The position numbers and the translations under genes were made by a program. The notes beneath the pieces were generated by a model that was given only the letters and a program-made list of their open reading frames with translations, was not told the origin of the DNA and searched no databases. Below, piece after piece: positions 1 to 6,774 of a DNA stretch of 64,000 bases. This DNA comes from an uncultured Hyphomicrobiales bacterium (GTDB lineage Bacteria > Pseudomonadota > Alphaproteobacteria > Rhizobiales > Devosiaceae), in contig CAIKKY010000010.1 of assembly GCA_903828145.1 (NCBI GenBank), positions 62,001-126,000 on the forward strand. The letters run 5' to 3'. Within the stretch, counting starts at the first letter, position 1; every line of letters starts with the position of its first letter.

Positions 1-368
1 CCGGCCAGCTCTTTGAGCCGTCCTTTGATGATCTCGTGGTAATCGCGGTTGCGGGCATAGACCGAAATCGTGCCGCGGTCTTTCAGCGCCAGCCCCGCCA
101 GCGGATCGCTGTCGGGTCCGTAATTCACGCCTAAAAGGATGATGCTTTTGACCTCTGGCCACAGCCCGGTCGGCGACGCCCGGCGCTCGGGCGTTTCGGC
201 CATCCAGTCCATGCTGGCATGGTAGCCTTTTTCAAGCGCCAGATGCAGCTTTTCCGGCAGGTCGGGCCGCGCATCGGCACGGGCAATGCCAAAGGCATCG
301 AACCCGAGGCTTCGGGCCCGCGCTTCGAGTTCGGCAATGAGATCTGCAGTCTCGGTCACGCGCTCCAT
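1..368 (-). CDS. queG: Epoxyqueuosine reductase QueG, N-terminal part (cut by window edge)
   Basis: Reading the minus strand from ATG at 368 gives MERVTETADL... followed by segments typical of the QueG N-terminal domain: GFDAFGIARAD near residue 25, a YHASMDWM stretch, LLGVNYGPDSDPL and ISVYARNRDYHEIIKGRLK, which runs off the left edge. QueG is the cobalamin- and Fe-S-dependent enzyme that reduces epoxyqueuosine to queuosine in the wobble position of tRNAs with GUN anticodons. The Fe-S cysteines and the C-terminus lie outside the window, so activity cannot be judged. It lies 39 bp downstream of the FzlA-like gene on the same strand, probably co-transcribed. Identification is from recognisable conserved segments, not from a search. 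Confidence 0.85.
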   Translation of the reverse strand, partial: MERVTETADLIAELEARARSLGFDAFGIARADARPDLPEKLHLALEKGYHASMDWMAETPERRASPTGLWPEVKSIILLGVNYGPDSDPLAGLALKDRGTISVYARNRDYHEIIKGRLKELA

Positions 369-407
369 ATGGGCTGTTCCCGACCCGTCCTGCAAGCCGG
401 GCGCCGC

Positions 408-1079
408 TCAGAAATCGAGATCGGCATAACCTGCGGCGGCGGGCATGCCCACCACCCGATCATTGAGGAGCGCGCGGAAGGCGGGCCGCGACTTGATCCG
501 CGCATACCAGTTGCGGGTCTCCGGCGCTTTTTCCCACAAAACGTCGCCCATGTAATCGAGGCTCGACAGATGCGCCGCGAGCCCGAAATCGGCGAGCGTC
601 ATCACATCCCCGCCCACCCAGTGCCGGGTGGCGAACAGCCACTCGAAATAGCTCAGATGTTCGCTGAGATTGGCTTTGGCCACGCGCAGCACCGAGGGGT
701 CCGGCGAGCCGCCCTGATCGCGCTTCACGATCTTTTCTTCGAGGATGTAGCGGGTCACCTCATCATTGAGCTTGATGAGCACCCATTCCAGCAAGCGCCA
801 CATTTCGGCCCTGAGCGCCGGCTTTTCGGGGATCAGCCCGCCCGCCTTCGGTCTGTACCGGTCTTCGATGGCATGGAGCACGGCCAGCGACCCGACTACG
901 GGTGGCTCCCCGCCCTCGATCAAAATAGGCACTGTGGCCGCCGGATTGATTTCAAGCAGATGCGCATCGCGCGTCCAGGGCCGGATATCCTCCAGCTCCA
1001 GGGCCACGCCATATTCCGCAAACATCAGCCGCACGAGGCGGCTTTGCGGGTCCAGTTTATGGTGCAACAGGCGCGGCAT
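408..1079 (-). CDS. fzlA: GST-fold protein, probable FtsZ-binding division protein FzlA
   Basis: 223 aa from ATG at 1079; an upstream in-frame start at 1130 would add 17 residues unlike the family. The N-terminal half is a thioredoxin-like GST domain (LHHKLDPQSRLVRLMFAEYG, then NPAATVPIL and the GSLAVLHAIEDRY glutathione-site segment), followed by an alpha-helical C-terminal domain with LADFGLAAHLSSLDYMGD. The tail ends in YADLDF, which I recall as the conserved C-terminus of FzlA, the alphaproteobacterial GST homologue that binds FtsZ and links the Z-ring to septal wall synthesis. It sits beside queG and divergent from uppP. An ordinary glutathione S-transferase is the alternative; fold certain, FzlA assignment moderately sure. 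Confidence 0.7.
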   Translation of the reverse strand: MPRLLHHKLDPQSRLVRLMFAEYGVALELEDIRPWTRDAHLLEINPAATVPILIEGGEPPVVGSLAVLHAIEDRYRPKAGGLIPEKPALRAEMWRLLEWVLIKLNDEVTRYILEEKIVKRDQGGSPDPSVLRVAKANLSEHLSYFEWLFATRHWVGGDVMTLADFGLAAHLSSLDYMGDVLWEKAPETRNWYARIKSRPAFRALLNDRVVGMPAAAGYADLDF

Positions 1080-1164
1080 GGGCCCCCAAACGCATGGCGA
1101 TGCGGAACAAATCGGTCTAGAAGCGGGCACAGACAGCCCTGAGGGGTGATTGGTAGGAGATGAG

Positions 1165-1977
1165 ATGAGCGCCGATCAAGGTCTTTTTGTGCCGGGGCTT
1201 CTGGGGCTGGTTGAAGGCATCACCGAATTTCTGCCGGTGTCGTCAACCGCGCACATTCTGCTCGTCGGTCATTTCCTCGGATTCGAGAGTCCCGGGCGGC
1301 TGTTTGAAGTCGTCATCCAGATGGGGGCCATCCTCGCCATCATCGCGGTTTATGCCCAAAGGCTCCTGGGCATTCTTCTCGATGTGCTGCGCGGCAAGTC
1401 TGGCGCGCTGCGCTTTGCGCTGGGCGTCGTTATTGCCTGCCTGCCAGCCGGCATCGCCGGGGTGCTGCTGCACGATATCATCAAGTCCGTGTTCTACGAA
1501 TCCCCCGTGGTCTATTGCGTCATGCTGATCCTCGGCGGCGTGATCCTGCTCTATGTCGACCAGCTCAAGCTCGTGGTGCGGCACACCGACATCTACCGCT
1601 ACCCGCCGCTGCTCTGCCTGTTTATCGGCCTGTTCCAGATGCTGGCGCTGGTGCCCGGGGTCTCGCGGTCGGGTGCGACCATTGTCGGCTCGATGCTGAT
1701 GGGGACCGACAAGCGCTCCGCGGCCGAATTCAGCTTCTTCATGGCCATGCCGTTAATGGGGGCGGCCACGGCCTATGACCTGTGGAAGTCCAAGGACCTT
1801 ATCACCGCCGATCTCTCGGTGGCGGTCATGGTCGGCTTCCTCGTGGCCTTCATCACGGCGTTTTTCGTCGTGCGCTTCATGCTCGATTTCATCTCGCGAC
1901 ACGGGTTCTCGCTCTTTGCCTATTGGCGTATTTTCGTCGGCGCCATCGGGCTGTGGGGCGTGCTGCTGTTCGGCTGA
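1165..1977 (+). CDS. uppP: Undecaprenyl-diphosphatase UppP (BacA family)
   Basis: 270 aa. ATG at 1165 is preceded by TAGGAGA at good distance; a TTG at 1150 is possible but overlaps this ribosome site. The protein is a multi-span inner-membrane enzyme that dephosphorylates undecaprenyl diphosphate to regenerate the lipid carrier for peptidoglycan and other envelope glycans; it confers bacitracin tolerance. Both family signatures are present: EGITEFLPVSSTAH near the N-terminus and PGVSRSGAT in the second half, with about eight hydrophobic segments. Length matches the family (265-280 aa). It is transcribed away from the FzlA-like gene, so two envelope/division genes share one 85 bp promoter gap. 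Confidence 0.96.
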   Translation: MSADQGLFVPGLLGLVEGITEFLPVSSTAHILLVGHFLGFESPGRLFEVVIQMGAILAIIAVYAQRLLGILLDVLRGKSGALRFALGVVIACLPAGIAGVLLHDIIKSVFYESPVVYCVMLILGGVILLYVDQLKLVVRHTDIYRYPPLLCLFIGLFQMLALVPGVSRSGATIVGSMLMGTDKRSAAEFSFFMAMPLMGAATAYDLWKSKDLITADLSVAVMVGFLVAFITAFFVVRFMLDFISRHGFSLFAYWRIFVGAIGLWGVLLFG

Positions 1978-2049
1978 CGCTTCCCCCGTGACAAAGCCGG
2001 GGCGGTCCAGCATTATGGACCGGTCCCTGCACCCTTTGAGGAGACGCTC

Positions 2050-2841
2050 GTGGGCGATCAGCCGGACATTGCCGCCTATCTTGAGCGCGTGGGCTATGCC
2101 GGGTCGCTGGCCCCGACTCCTGAGACTCTGGCTGCGCTGGTTGCTGCGCAACTGGGCAGCATTCCCTTTGAAACACTCGATGGTCTGACGGGCGCGCCCC
2201 CGCGCGCTGATCTCGCCAATCTTCAGCAGAAACTGCTCTATGATCGGCGCGGCGGCTCGGGTATCGAACTCAACCTCCTGTGCGGCGCCATGCTGGCCGA
2301 TCTCGATTTCCAGGTGGCGCAGCATTGGGCCGAGGTGCTGTTTAACGGCGAGGACGAATCCTGTCCGACGTTGCGGCACCGGGTGCTCACCGTAGCCGTC
2401 GTCGGGGTTGGCTTTCTGGTCGATGTCGGGTTCGGGTCGCTGTCGCCCACCGTGCCGCTGCGGCTCCGGGCCGGGCTCGACCAGCAGACCCCGCAGGGCC
2501 GCTACCGGCTCGTCGGCGGCGATCCGTCCTTCACGCTCGAACGCGAGCGGAACGGGGCGTGGACGCCGCTCTATCGCTTCACACCCGGACAACCGGCCGA
2601 ACCGCCCACCGCGGAAGATCTGGCGCTCGCGCCCGGTCTCCATGTCGCCAAAACCGACAGGGCCGGTGTGCGCTTCTCGATTCAGGGGACCACCCTTTCC
2701 CTCGAGGAGCCCGGCGGCGCGCGGCGCACTGAACGCCTCTCCGATCTCGCCAGTCTCAAGGATGCGCTCCGCACCCGGTTCGGCATCGGGCTACCGCCCG
2801 ACGAAACGCTCGATAAGGCGCTCGTACCGCTCTTTGGCTAG
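2050..2841 (+). CDS. Arylamine N-acetyltransferase homologue lacking the catalytic Cys
   Basis: 263 aa, GTG start at 2050 preceded by TTGAGGAGA. The NAT fold is recognisable: IPFETLD near residue 38, RRGGSGIELN at 66-75, a histidine in TLRHRVL and the conserved FLVDVGFGS containing the family Asp. NATs transfer acetyl from acetyl-CoA to arylamines or arylhydrazines through a Cys-His-Asp triad, the Cys lying in R-G-G-[YW]-C-x-E-x-N. Here the Cys position is Gly71 (codon GGT at 2260-2262) and the preceding aromatic residue is Ser, so the nucleophile is absent while His and Asp remain. The frame is otherwise intact and full length. It may be non-catalytic, drifting toward a pseudogene, or have another role. 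Confidence 0.85.
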   Translation: MGDQPDIAAYLERVGYAGSLAPTPETLAALVAAQLGSIPFETLDGLTGAPPRADLANLQQKLLYDRRGGSGIELNLLCGAMLADLDFQVAQHWAEVLFNGEDESCPTLRHRVLTVAVVGVGFLVDVGFGSLSPTVPLRLRAGLDQQTPQGRYRLVGGDPSFTLERERNGAWTPLYRFTPGQPAEPPTAEDLALAPGLHVAKTDRAGVRFSIQGTTLSLEEPGGARRTERLSDLASLKDALRTRFGIGLPPDETLDKALVPLFG

Positions 2842-2923
2842 AGCGGCCGCCATCAGAACGCCGAGGGCTGGACAACCGGCCCCGGACCCGGAACAACCCC
2901 GCTGAACGCACTGAGGGCACGCG

Positions 2924-3817
2924 ATGATTACGGTTTTTGGCTCCACCAATCTCGATCTCATTGGCACGGTGAGCCGCATTCCGCGCCCGGGTGAAACTGT
3001 GCCCGGCGGACGTTTCGCCATGGCGGCAGGCGGCAAGGGGGCCAATCAGGCCTTGGCCGCCCGGCGCGCTGGCGCAACGGTCCGCATGGTGGCCGCTGCC
3101 GGATCAGACAGTTTTGCCGACGAGGCGCTCAGGCTCCTCATAGCCGATGGTGTTGATCTGTCGGCGGTACGCCGCACCGATGGGGCCACCGGCATCGCCA
3201 TGATCTTCGTTGAACCCTCGGGGGAAAACGTCATTGCGATTTTGCCCGGTGCCAATGGCACCATGAGTCCCGCGGATGCCGATAGCGCGCTCTCTGCGCT
3301 GAAATCGGGCGACATCCTGATGCTCCAGCAGGAAATCCCGCAGGAGGCGACGCGGCGCGCGCTGGAATTGGCGCGGGCACAGGGCGCCACCTCGATTCTC
3401 AACACGGCACCCTTCCTCGACAGCACGGCGTCGGTGGCCGATCTTGCCTCCATCCTTGTTGCCAACGAGACCGAATTCGAATTGCTCACGGGCGCGGGGC
3501 TCGACCGGCTCGATGCCGCCATGGCCGAGCGCACCGCGCGGACCGGCCAGACAATCATCGTCACGCTGGGCGCCGAGGGCGCGCGGGCCACAAGCCCCGC
3601 CGGCCGCTTCGCCGTGCCCTCGATGGCGATCAAGCCTGTCGATACCACCGGCGCTGGCGACACGTTCTGCGGCTATCTGGCGGCTGGCCTCGACGCCGGG
3701 CTCGATCTTGAAAGCGCCATGCGGCGGGCGGTGACGGCGGGCGCGCTGGCCTGTCTGACGCCCGGGGCGCAGCCCTCGGTGCCCTACGTCCCGGATGTGG
3801 CCAGGTCGCTCGGCTGA
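2924..3817 (+). CDS. rbsK: Ribokinase (PfkB family sugar kinase)
   Basis: 297 aa, ATG at 2924. Complete PfkB-family kinase: N-terminal GSTNLDLI, the substrate-site GGKGANQALAARRAG (PfkB signature 1) near residue 38 and the C-terminal DTTGAGDTFCGYLAAG with the catalytic Asp and anion hole. GKGANQA is the form usual for ribokinases (D-ribose + ATP to ribose 5-phosphate), so ribokinase is favoured over fructokinase or adenosine kinase; substrate is inferred from motif only. No ribose transport or rbsD gene is nearby. It follows the NAT homologue by 82 bp on the same strand and converges on the glycosyltransferase gene with a 3 bp gap. Confidence 0.85.
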   Translation: MITVFGSTNLDLIGTVSRIPRPGETVPGGRFAMAAGGKGANQALAARRAGATVRMVAAAGSDSFADEALRLLIADGVDLSAVRRTDGATGIAMIFVEPSGENVIAILPGANGTMSPADADSALSALKSGDILMLQQEIPQEATRRALELARAQGATSILNTAPFLDSTASVADLASILVANETEFELLTGAGLDRLDAAMAERTARTGQTIIVTLGAEGARATSPAGRFAVPSMAIKPVDTTGAGDTFCGYLAAGLDAGLDLESAMRRAVTAGALACLTPGAQPSVPYVPDVARSLG

Positions 3818-3820
3818 TCG

Positions 3821-4666
3821 TCAGCGGCGGACCAGCATGGGTTCGAGGTGATCCTCAAACAGCAACCCCGGCCTGGCGCCCATCGCCTCAGGAAACAGCG
3901 CCTCGGCCTTGAGTGAAATCCGCAGGAATTCGGCGAGGCCCTCCCCGGCATCGGGGGCGGCAAAACGATAGTGACCCGCCTCGATGCGGCGCAGCAGCGC
4001 TTCTTTCGAGCGGATCATCTTCTCGGTCACGCCTGGGCCGTTGCTCATCGAGCGGGTGAGCTTCACATAATCGTGCAGCGGCGTGCCGAGCCAGCCGATC
4101 CGGTCGGCCCGTTCCCACAGGCGCATCAGCAATTCGAGGTCGGTCATGTTGGTGATTTCGAGATCATAGCGCGCGTCGGTCGCCTCGCGATCCCACACGA
4201 TCATCGAATCCATCGACAGGCTGACGAACTTGTAGCCGCCGGGCGTCAGGATGCGGTCTGGTCCGCGCCCGACATAGCGCAGATGCGCAAAGCTGTCGTC
4301 CATGACATCGAGAGCGGTGGCGACGATGGGCGCTTCGGCCAGCATGGTCTCGGCGCGGGCCAGTTTTTCGGGCTTCATCCGGTCATCGGCGTCGAGAATG
4401 GCGACATAGCGGGTGCCCATGGCGTCGAGCGCCAGGTTGCGCGCGCGCGAGGCCCCGGCTCCGGTCATGCCGGTCGATAAAAAGCGCAGGCGCGGGTCAG
4501 CACGGCCTGCACGCCCCAGGATGGTTTCATAATCCTGCTGGTCGTCAGCCACGACCCAGATTTCCCACGCCGGGCTCGTTTGCCGCAGCACGCTGTCAAC
4601 GGCGCCGAGGATGAGCGTTTCGGCCCGGAAAGCGGGGATAACGATACCGGTTATGGCTTGGGGCAC
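3821..4666 (-). CDS. Family 2 glycosyltransferase
   Basis: 281 aa with GTG start at 4666, chosen because GGGAG lies six to ten bases upstream; the longer frame from 4726 would cover the hsp20 promoter region. GT-A fold: TGIVIPAFRAE at the N-terminus, DSVLRQT and ILDADDRM, which supplies the DxD-type metal/nucleotide-sugar site. Such enzymes transfer a sugar from a nucleotide donor onto a glycan, lipid or protein on the cytoplasmic side; acceptor unknown. No transmembrane segment is obvious. It stands alone, divergent from hsp20 and convergent with rbsK, so context does not reveal a pathway. Confidence 0.85.
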   Translation of the reverse strand: MPQAITGIVIPAFRAETLILGAVDSVLRQTSPAWEIWVVADDQQDYETILGRAGRADPRLRFLSTGMTGAGASRARNLALDAMGTRYVAILDADDRMKPEKLARAETMLAEAPIVATALDVMDDSFAHLRYVGRGPDRILTPGGYKFVSLSMDSMIVWDREATDARYDLEITNMTDLELLMRLWERADRIGWLGTPLHDYVKLTRSMSNGPGVTEKMIRSKEALLRRIEAGHYRFAAPDAGEGLAEFLRISLKAEALFPEAMGARPGLLFEDHLEPMLVRR

Positions 4667-4695
4667 TTCGCACTCCCGGCGGGGTTCGGGGCGGG

Positions 4696-4723
4696 CTTGA
4701 ACCGCCCGGATCACCACCCATAT
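4696..4723 (+). promoter_or_regulatory. RpoH (sigma-32) type heat-shock promoter of hsp20
   Basis: CTTGAA at 4696-4701 and CCCATAT at 4717-4723 are separated by 15 bases, matching the heat-shock sigma factor pattern (CTTGAA, then C-rich CCCATnT). It lies about 70 bp before the hsp20 start, placing a transcription start near 4730, directly before the ROSE-like leader. The positions are read directly; use of RpoH is inferred. Confidence 0.72.
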
Positions 4724-4733
4724 CACACTCCAT

Positions 4734-4788
4734 AGCCGGTGCCACTCGACGACGGGCCGGCTTCACGCGACGTTGCTTTCAAAGGACG
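4734..4788 (+). ncRNA. ROSE-like RNA thermometer in hsp20 leader
   Basis: Two potential hairpins occupy the leader. The first pairs AGCCGG (4734-4739) with CCGGCT (4757-4762). The second (4771-4788) pairs CGTTGCTT with AAGGACG across a three-base loop, leaving one bulged G (4775). It contains TTGCT opposite the Shine-Dalgarno AGGA (4783-4786), the defining anti-SD element of ROSE thermometers, which melt at heat-shock temperature and free the ribosome site of small heat-shock genes in rhizobia. The AGGA lies eight bases before ATG at 4795. Structure was folded by eye. Confidence 0.75.
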
Positions 4789-4794
4789 ATGGAT

Positions 4795-5214
4795 ATGTCA
4801 CGCGTTTCGGTGTTTTCCGCGCCCTTCCTTCTCGGTTTTGATACCGTGGAGGAGCGGATTGACCGACTGGCCAAGGGTGCCGACGGCTACCCACCCTACA
4901 ACATCGAGCGGACACTCGATGCCGAGGGGGCCGAACATTTCGTGATTTCCATCGCCGTGGCCGGGTTTGGGTCCGATGACCTCGACGTGACCACCGAGGA
5001 CAACCAGCTCGTCGTGCGCGGGCGTCAGAAAGAGGACCCCGAGCGCGAGTACCTGCACCGCGGCATTGCCGCGCGGCAGTTCCAGAGGGTTTTCCTTCTG
5101 GCCGATGCGATGCTGGTCCATGATGCGGTGCTGCGGAACGGCATGCTCACGATAACGGTTATCCGTCCGAAGGCCGAAAAGATTGCACGTCGCATCGATA
5201 TCCGTTCTGCCTAG
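4795..5214 (+). CDS. Small heat-shock protein, Hsp20/IbpA family
   Basis: 139 aa. Two in-frame ATGs exist (4789 and 4795); 4795 has proper spacing to AGGA at 4783-4786. The alpha-crystallin domain covers about residues 35-125 (YNIERTLDAEGAEHFVISIAVAGF, then VRGRQKE and FQRVFLLAD), and the C-terminal tail has the I-x-I anchor (RIDI) used for oligomer assembly. These ATP-independent chaperones hold unfolded proteins for refolding by DnaK/ClpB. Expression appears controlled twice, by an RpoH-type promoter and a ROSE-like thermometer. The DUF1150 gene follows after 14 bp, a pairing I recall as common in alphaproteobacteria. Confidence 0.95.
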   Translation: MSRVSVFSAPFLLGFDTVEERIDRLAKGADGYPPYNIERTLDAEGAEHFVISIAVAGFGSDDLDVTTEDNQLVVRGRQKEDPEREYLHRGIAARQFQRVFLLADAMLVHDAVLRNGMLTITVIRPKAEKIARRIDIRSA

Positions 5215-5228
5215 AAAGGGGAACACGA

Positions 5229-5501
5229 ATGCAGTTCAATTCTGAGACGAAGGTTGACAGCCCCCTGCGGCACCTGACTGAACAGCAGTTCATGGCACTG
5301 GGCGGCGACGCCGTGGTCTATGTGCGGCCGATCAAGGGCCGGGCCCTCGGTCAGATCATCACCACCGGCGAATTTGCGCCCGACGAGGATTTTCACCTCG
5401 TGGTTTCGGCAGATGGGTCACCGCTGATGGTGGCTGATACTGAAGAGGCCGTCACCGAATGGCTCGCCGGTCAGGACCTGGGCATTGTGACCCTGCACTA
5501 G
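5229..5501 (+). CDS. DUF1150 family protein
   Basis: 90 aa, ATG at 5229 with AGAAAGGGGAA upstream. Recognised as DUF1150 from TEQQFMALGGDAVVYVRPI and the C-terminal VADTEEAVTEWLAG. No biochemical role is established to my knowledge. It is soluble, acidic and lacks signal peptide or cysteines. It follows hsp20 by 14 bp with no terminator between, so it should be co-induced by heat; a chaperone accessory role is an inference from this linkage only. It converges on ptsN with a 6 bp gap. Confidence 0.88.
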   Translation: MQFNSETKVDSPLRHLTEQQFMALGGDAVVYVRPIKGRALGQIITTGEFAPDEDFHLVVSADGSPLMVADTEEAVTEWLAGQDLGIVTLH

Positions 5502-5507
5502 GGCCGC

Positions 5508-5975
5508 TCAGGCGGCCACAGACGTGGGCAGGGGCTGCATCAGCACCGAATAGAGCGTCGCCGAACTCTCGGCGGCGCGCAGGCCATCAACCGTGTCGTC
5601 ATTGCGCAGGAGGCGCGCCACGCGGGCGAGCGCCTTGAGATGATCGGCCCCCGCACCCGGCGGGGCGAGCAGCATCATCACCAGATCAACAGGCTGATCG
5701 TCCACCGCATCGAAATCGACCGGTGGCTCAACCCGGGCAAACACCGCGATAACGCGATCCAGCCCGGCGACCTTGCCATGCGGAATGGCAATGCCATCGC
5801 CGAGCCCGGTGGACCCCAGCTCTTCACGATCAAGGATGGCCGTCAGAATTTGGTCGGACGGCAGGCCAGAGGCCGCTGCAGCAACATGGGCCAGCCGGTT
5901 CAGAATCTCGGCCTTGCCGGTTGAATCGGTGCACACCAGCACGCAATCCGGGGCGAGGATATCGGCGAGTTCCAT
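5508..5975 (-). CDS. ptsN: PTS IIA-like nitrogen-regulatory protein PtsN (EIIA-Ntr)
   Basis: 155 aa from ATG at 5975 (GGGA six bases upstream); earlier in-frame ATGs at 5993 and 6026 give untypical extensions. The phosphoaccepting histidine is H66 in GIAIPHGKV, and TGLGDG precedes it as usual. PtsN is the terminal acceptor of the nitrogen PTS (EI-Ntr, NPr) and regulates potassium transport, nitrogen metabolism and envelope functions by binding partner proteins rather than transporting sugar. It ends the rpoN-hpf-ptsN series, 47 bp after hpf. Its companion HPr-like and HprK proteins are encoded at 36-37 kb in this window. Confidence 0.95.
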   Translation of the reverse strand: MELADILAPDCVLVCTDSTGKAEILNRLAHVAAAASGLPSDQILTAILDREELGSTGLGDGIAIPHGKVAGLDRVIAVFARVEPPVDFDAVDDQPVDLVMMLLAPPGAGADHLKALARVARLLRNDDTVDGLRAAESSATLYSVLMQPLPTSVAA

Positions 5976-6022
5976 AGGTATTCCCGTGGTCATTGACGGA
6001 AGGTGGACCGCGAACCGGAGCC

Positions 6023-6595
6023 TCAAGCGGACTTGAGTGACGGGTCAATCCAACCAATGTTCCCGTCGGCGCGGCGGTAGACCACATTAAGCCCGCCATG
6101 TCCAGCATGCCGGAAAACCACTACTTCGGCCTCGGTCAGATCGAGCTGCATCACGGCTTCGCCAACCGACATCTGCCTGAGGCTGGCCGGGCTTTCGGCG
6201 ATCACCGGCGGTGCATAATCCTCGTGCAGCTCCTCGTCGTCCTCCGGGGCCTGCAGCACATAGGCGATGGCATCGCTCTCGGCACCTATGACCGCGCCGC
6301 GCCTGTGGCTGCGCAGCTTGCGGTTATAGCGCCTGAGTCGTTTCTCAATGGCGTTGACCATCTGCTCATAGGACAGGGTGGGGTCGGTGCCACTGCCATT
6401 GCCTTCGAGCACAACCCCGGTATCGAGGTGCACAATCGCGTGAGCGGCATAGCCGAACCCTTCAGGCGAAAGCGTCATGTGTCCTGAATAATTGCCATCA
6501 AAATACTTCTTCACCATCTCATCGAAATGGCCTTCGGCGCGGGTCCGAAGGGACTCGCCGATATCCATGTTCTTTCCGGAAACGCGCAGGGTCAT
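6023..6595 (-). CDS. hpf: Ribosome hibernation-promoting factor, long form
   Basis: 190 aa from ATG at 6595 (AGGAG about 12 bases upstream). N-terminal S30AE domain begins MTLRVSGKNMDIGESLRTRAE; the C-terminal half, VFRHAGHGGLNVVYRRADGNIGWIDP, is the dimerisation domain of long HPF. The factor binds the 30S decoding region and pairs ribosomes into inactive 100S dimers in stationary phase. The linker around residues 100-140 is acidic. Placement between rpoN and ptsN is the standard proteobacterial arrangement. Much longer upstream frames exist but lack family similarity. Confidence 0.95.
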   Translation of the reverse strand: MTLRVSGKNMDIGESLRTRAEGHFDEMVKKYFDGNYSGHMTLSPEGFGYAAHAIVHLDTGVVLEGNGSGTDPTLSYEQMVNAIEKRLRRYNRKLRSHRRGAVIGAESDAIAYVLQAPEDDEELHEDYAPPVIAESPASLRQMSVGEAVMQLDLTEAEVVVFRHAGHGGLNVVYRRADGNIGWIDPSLKSA

Positions 6596-6774
6596 CGAGG
6601 CTAGACTCCTCTTCTCGGTGCACGGGCGTGCCACCTCCTTCACATGGTGGTGGACACCACCAGAATCTAGTCCGCGCCCAAAGGCTGCGGCAACACGACA
6701 GTCCGGGCGTATTGGTGCTTTGTGAGGATGACAGGCGTGCAGCACGGGCGTAGAGTCCCCGCCGTTCCGAACAC

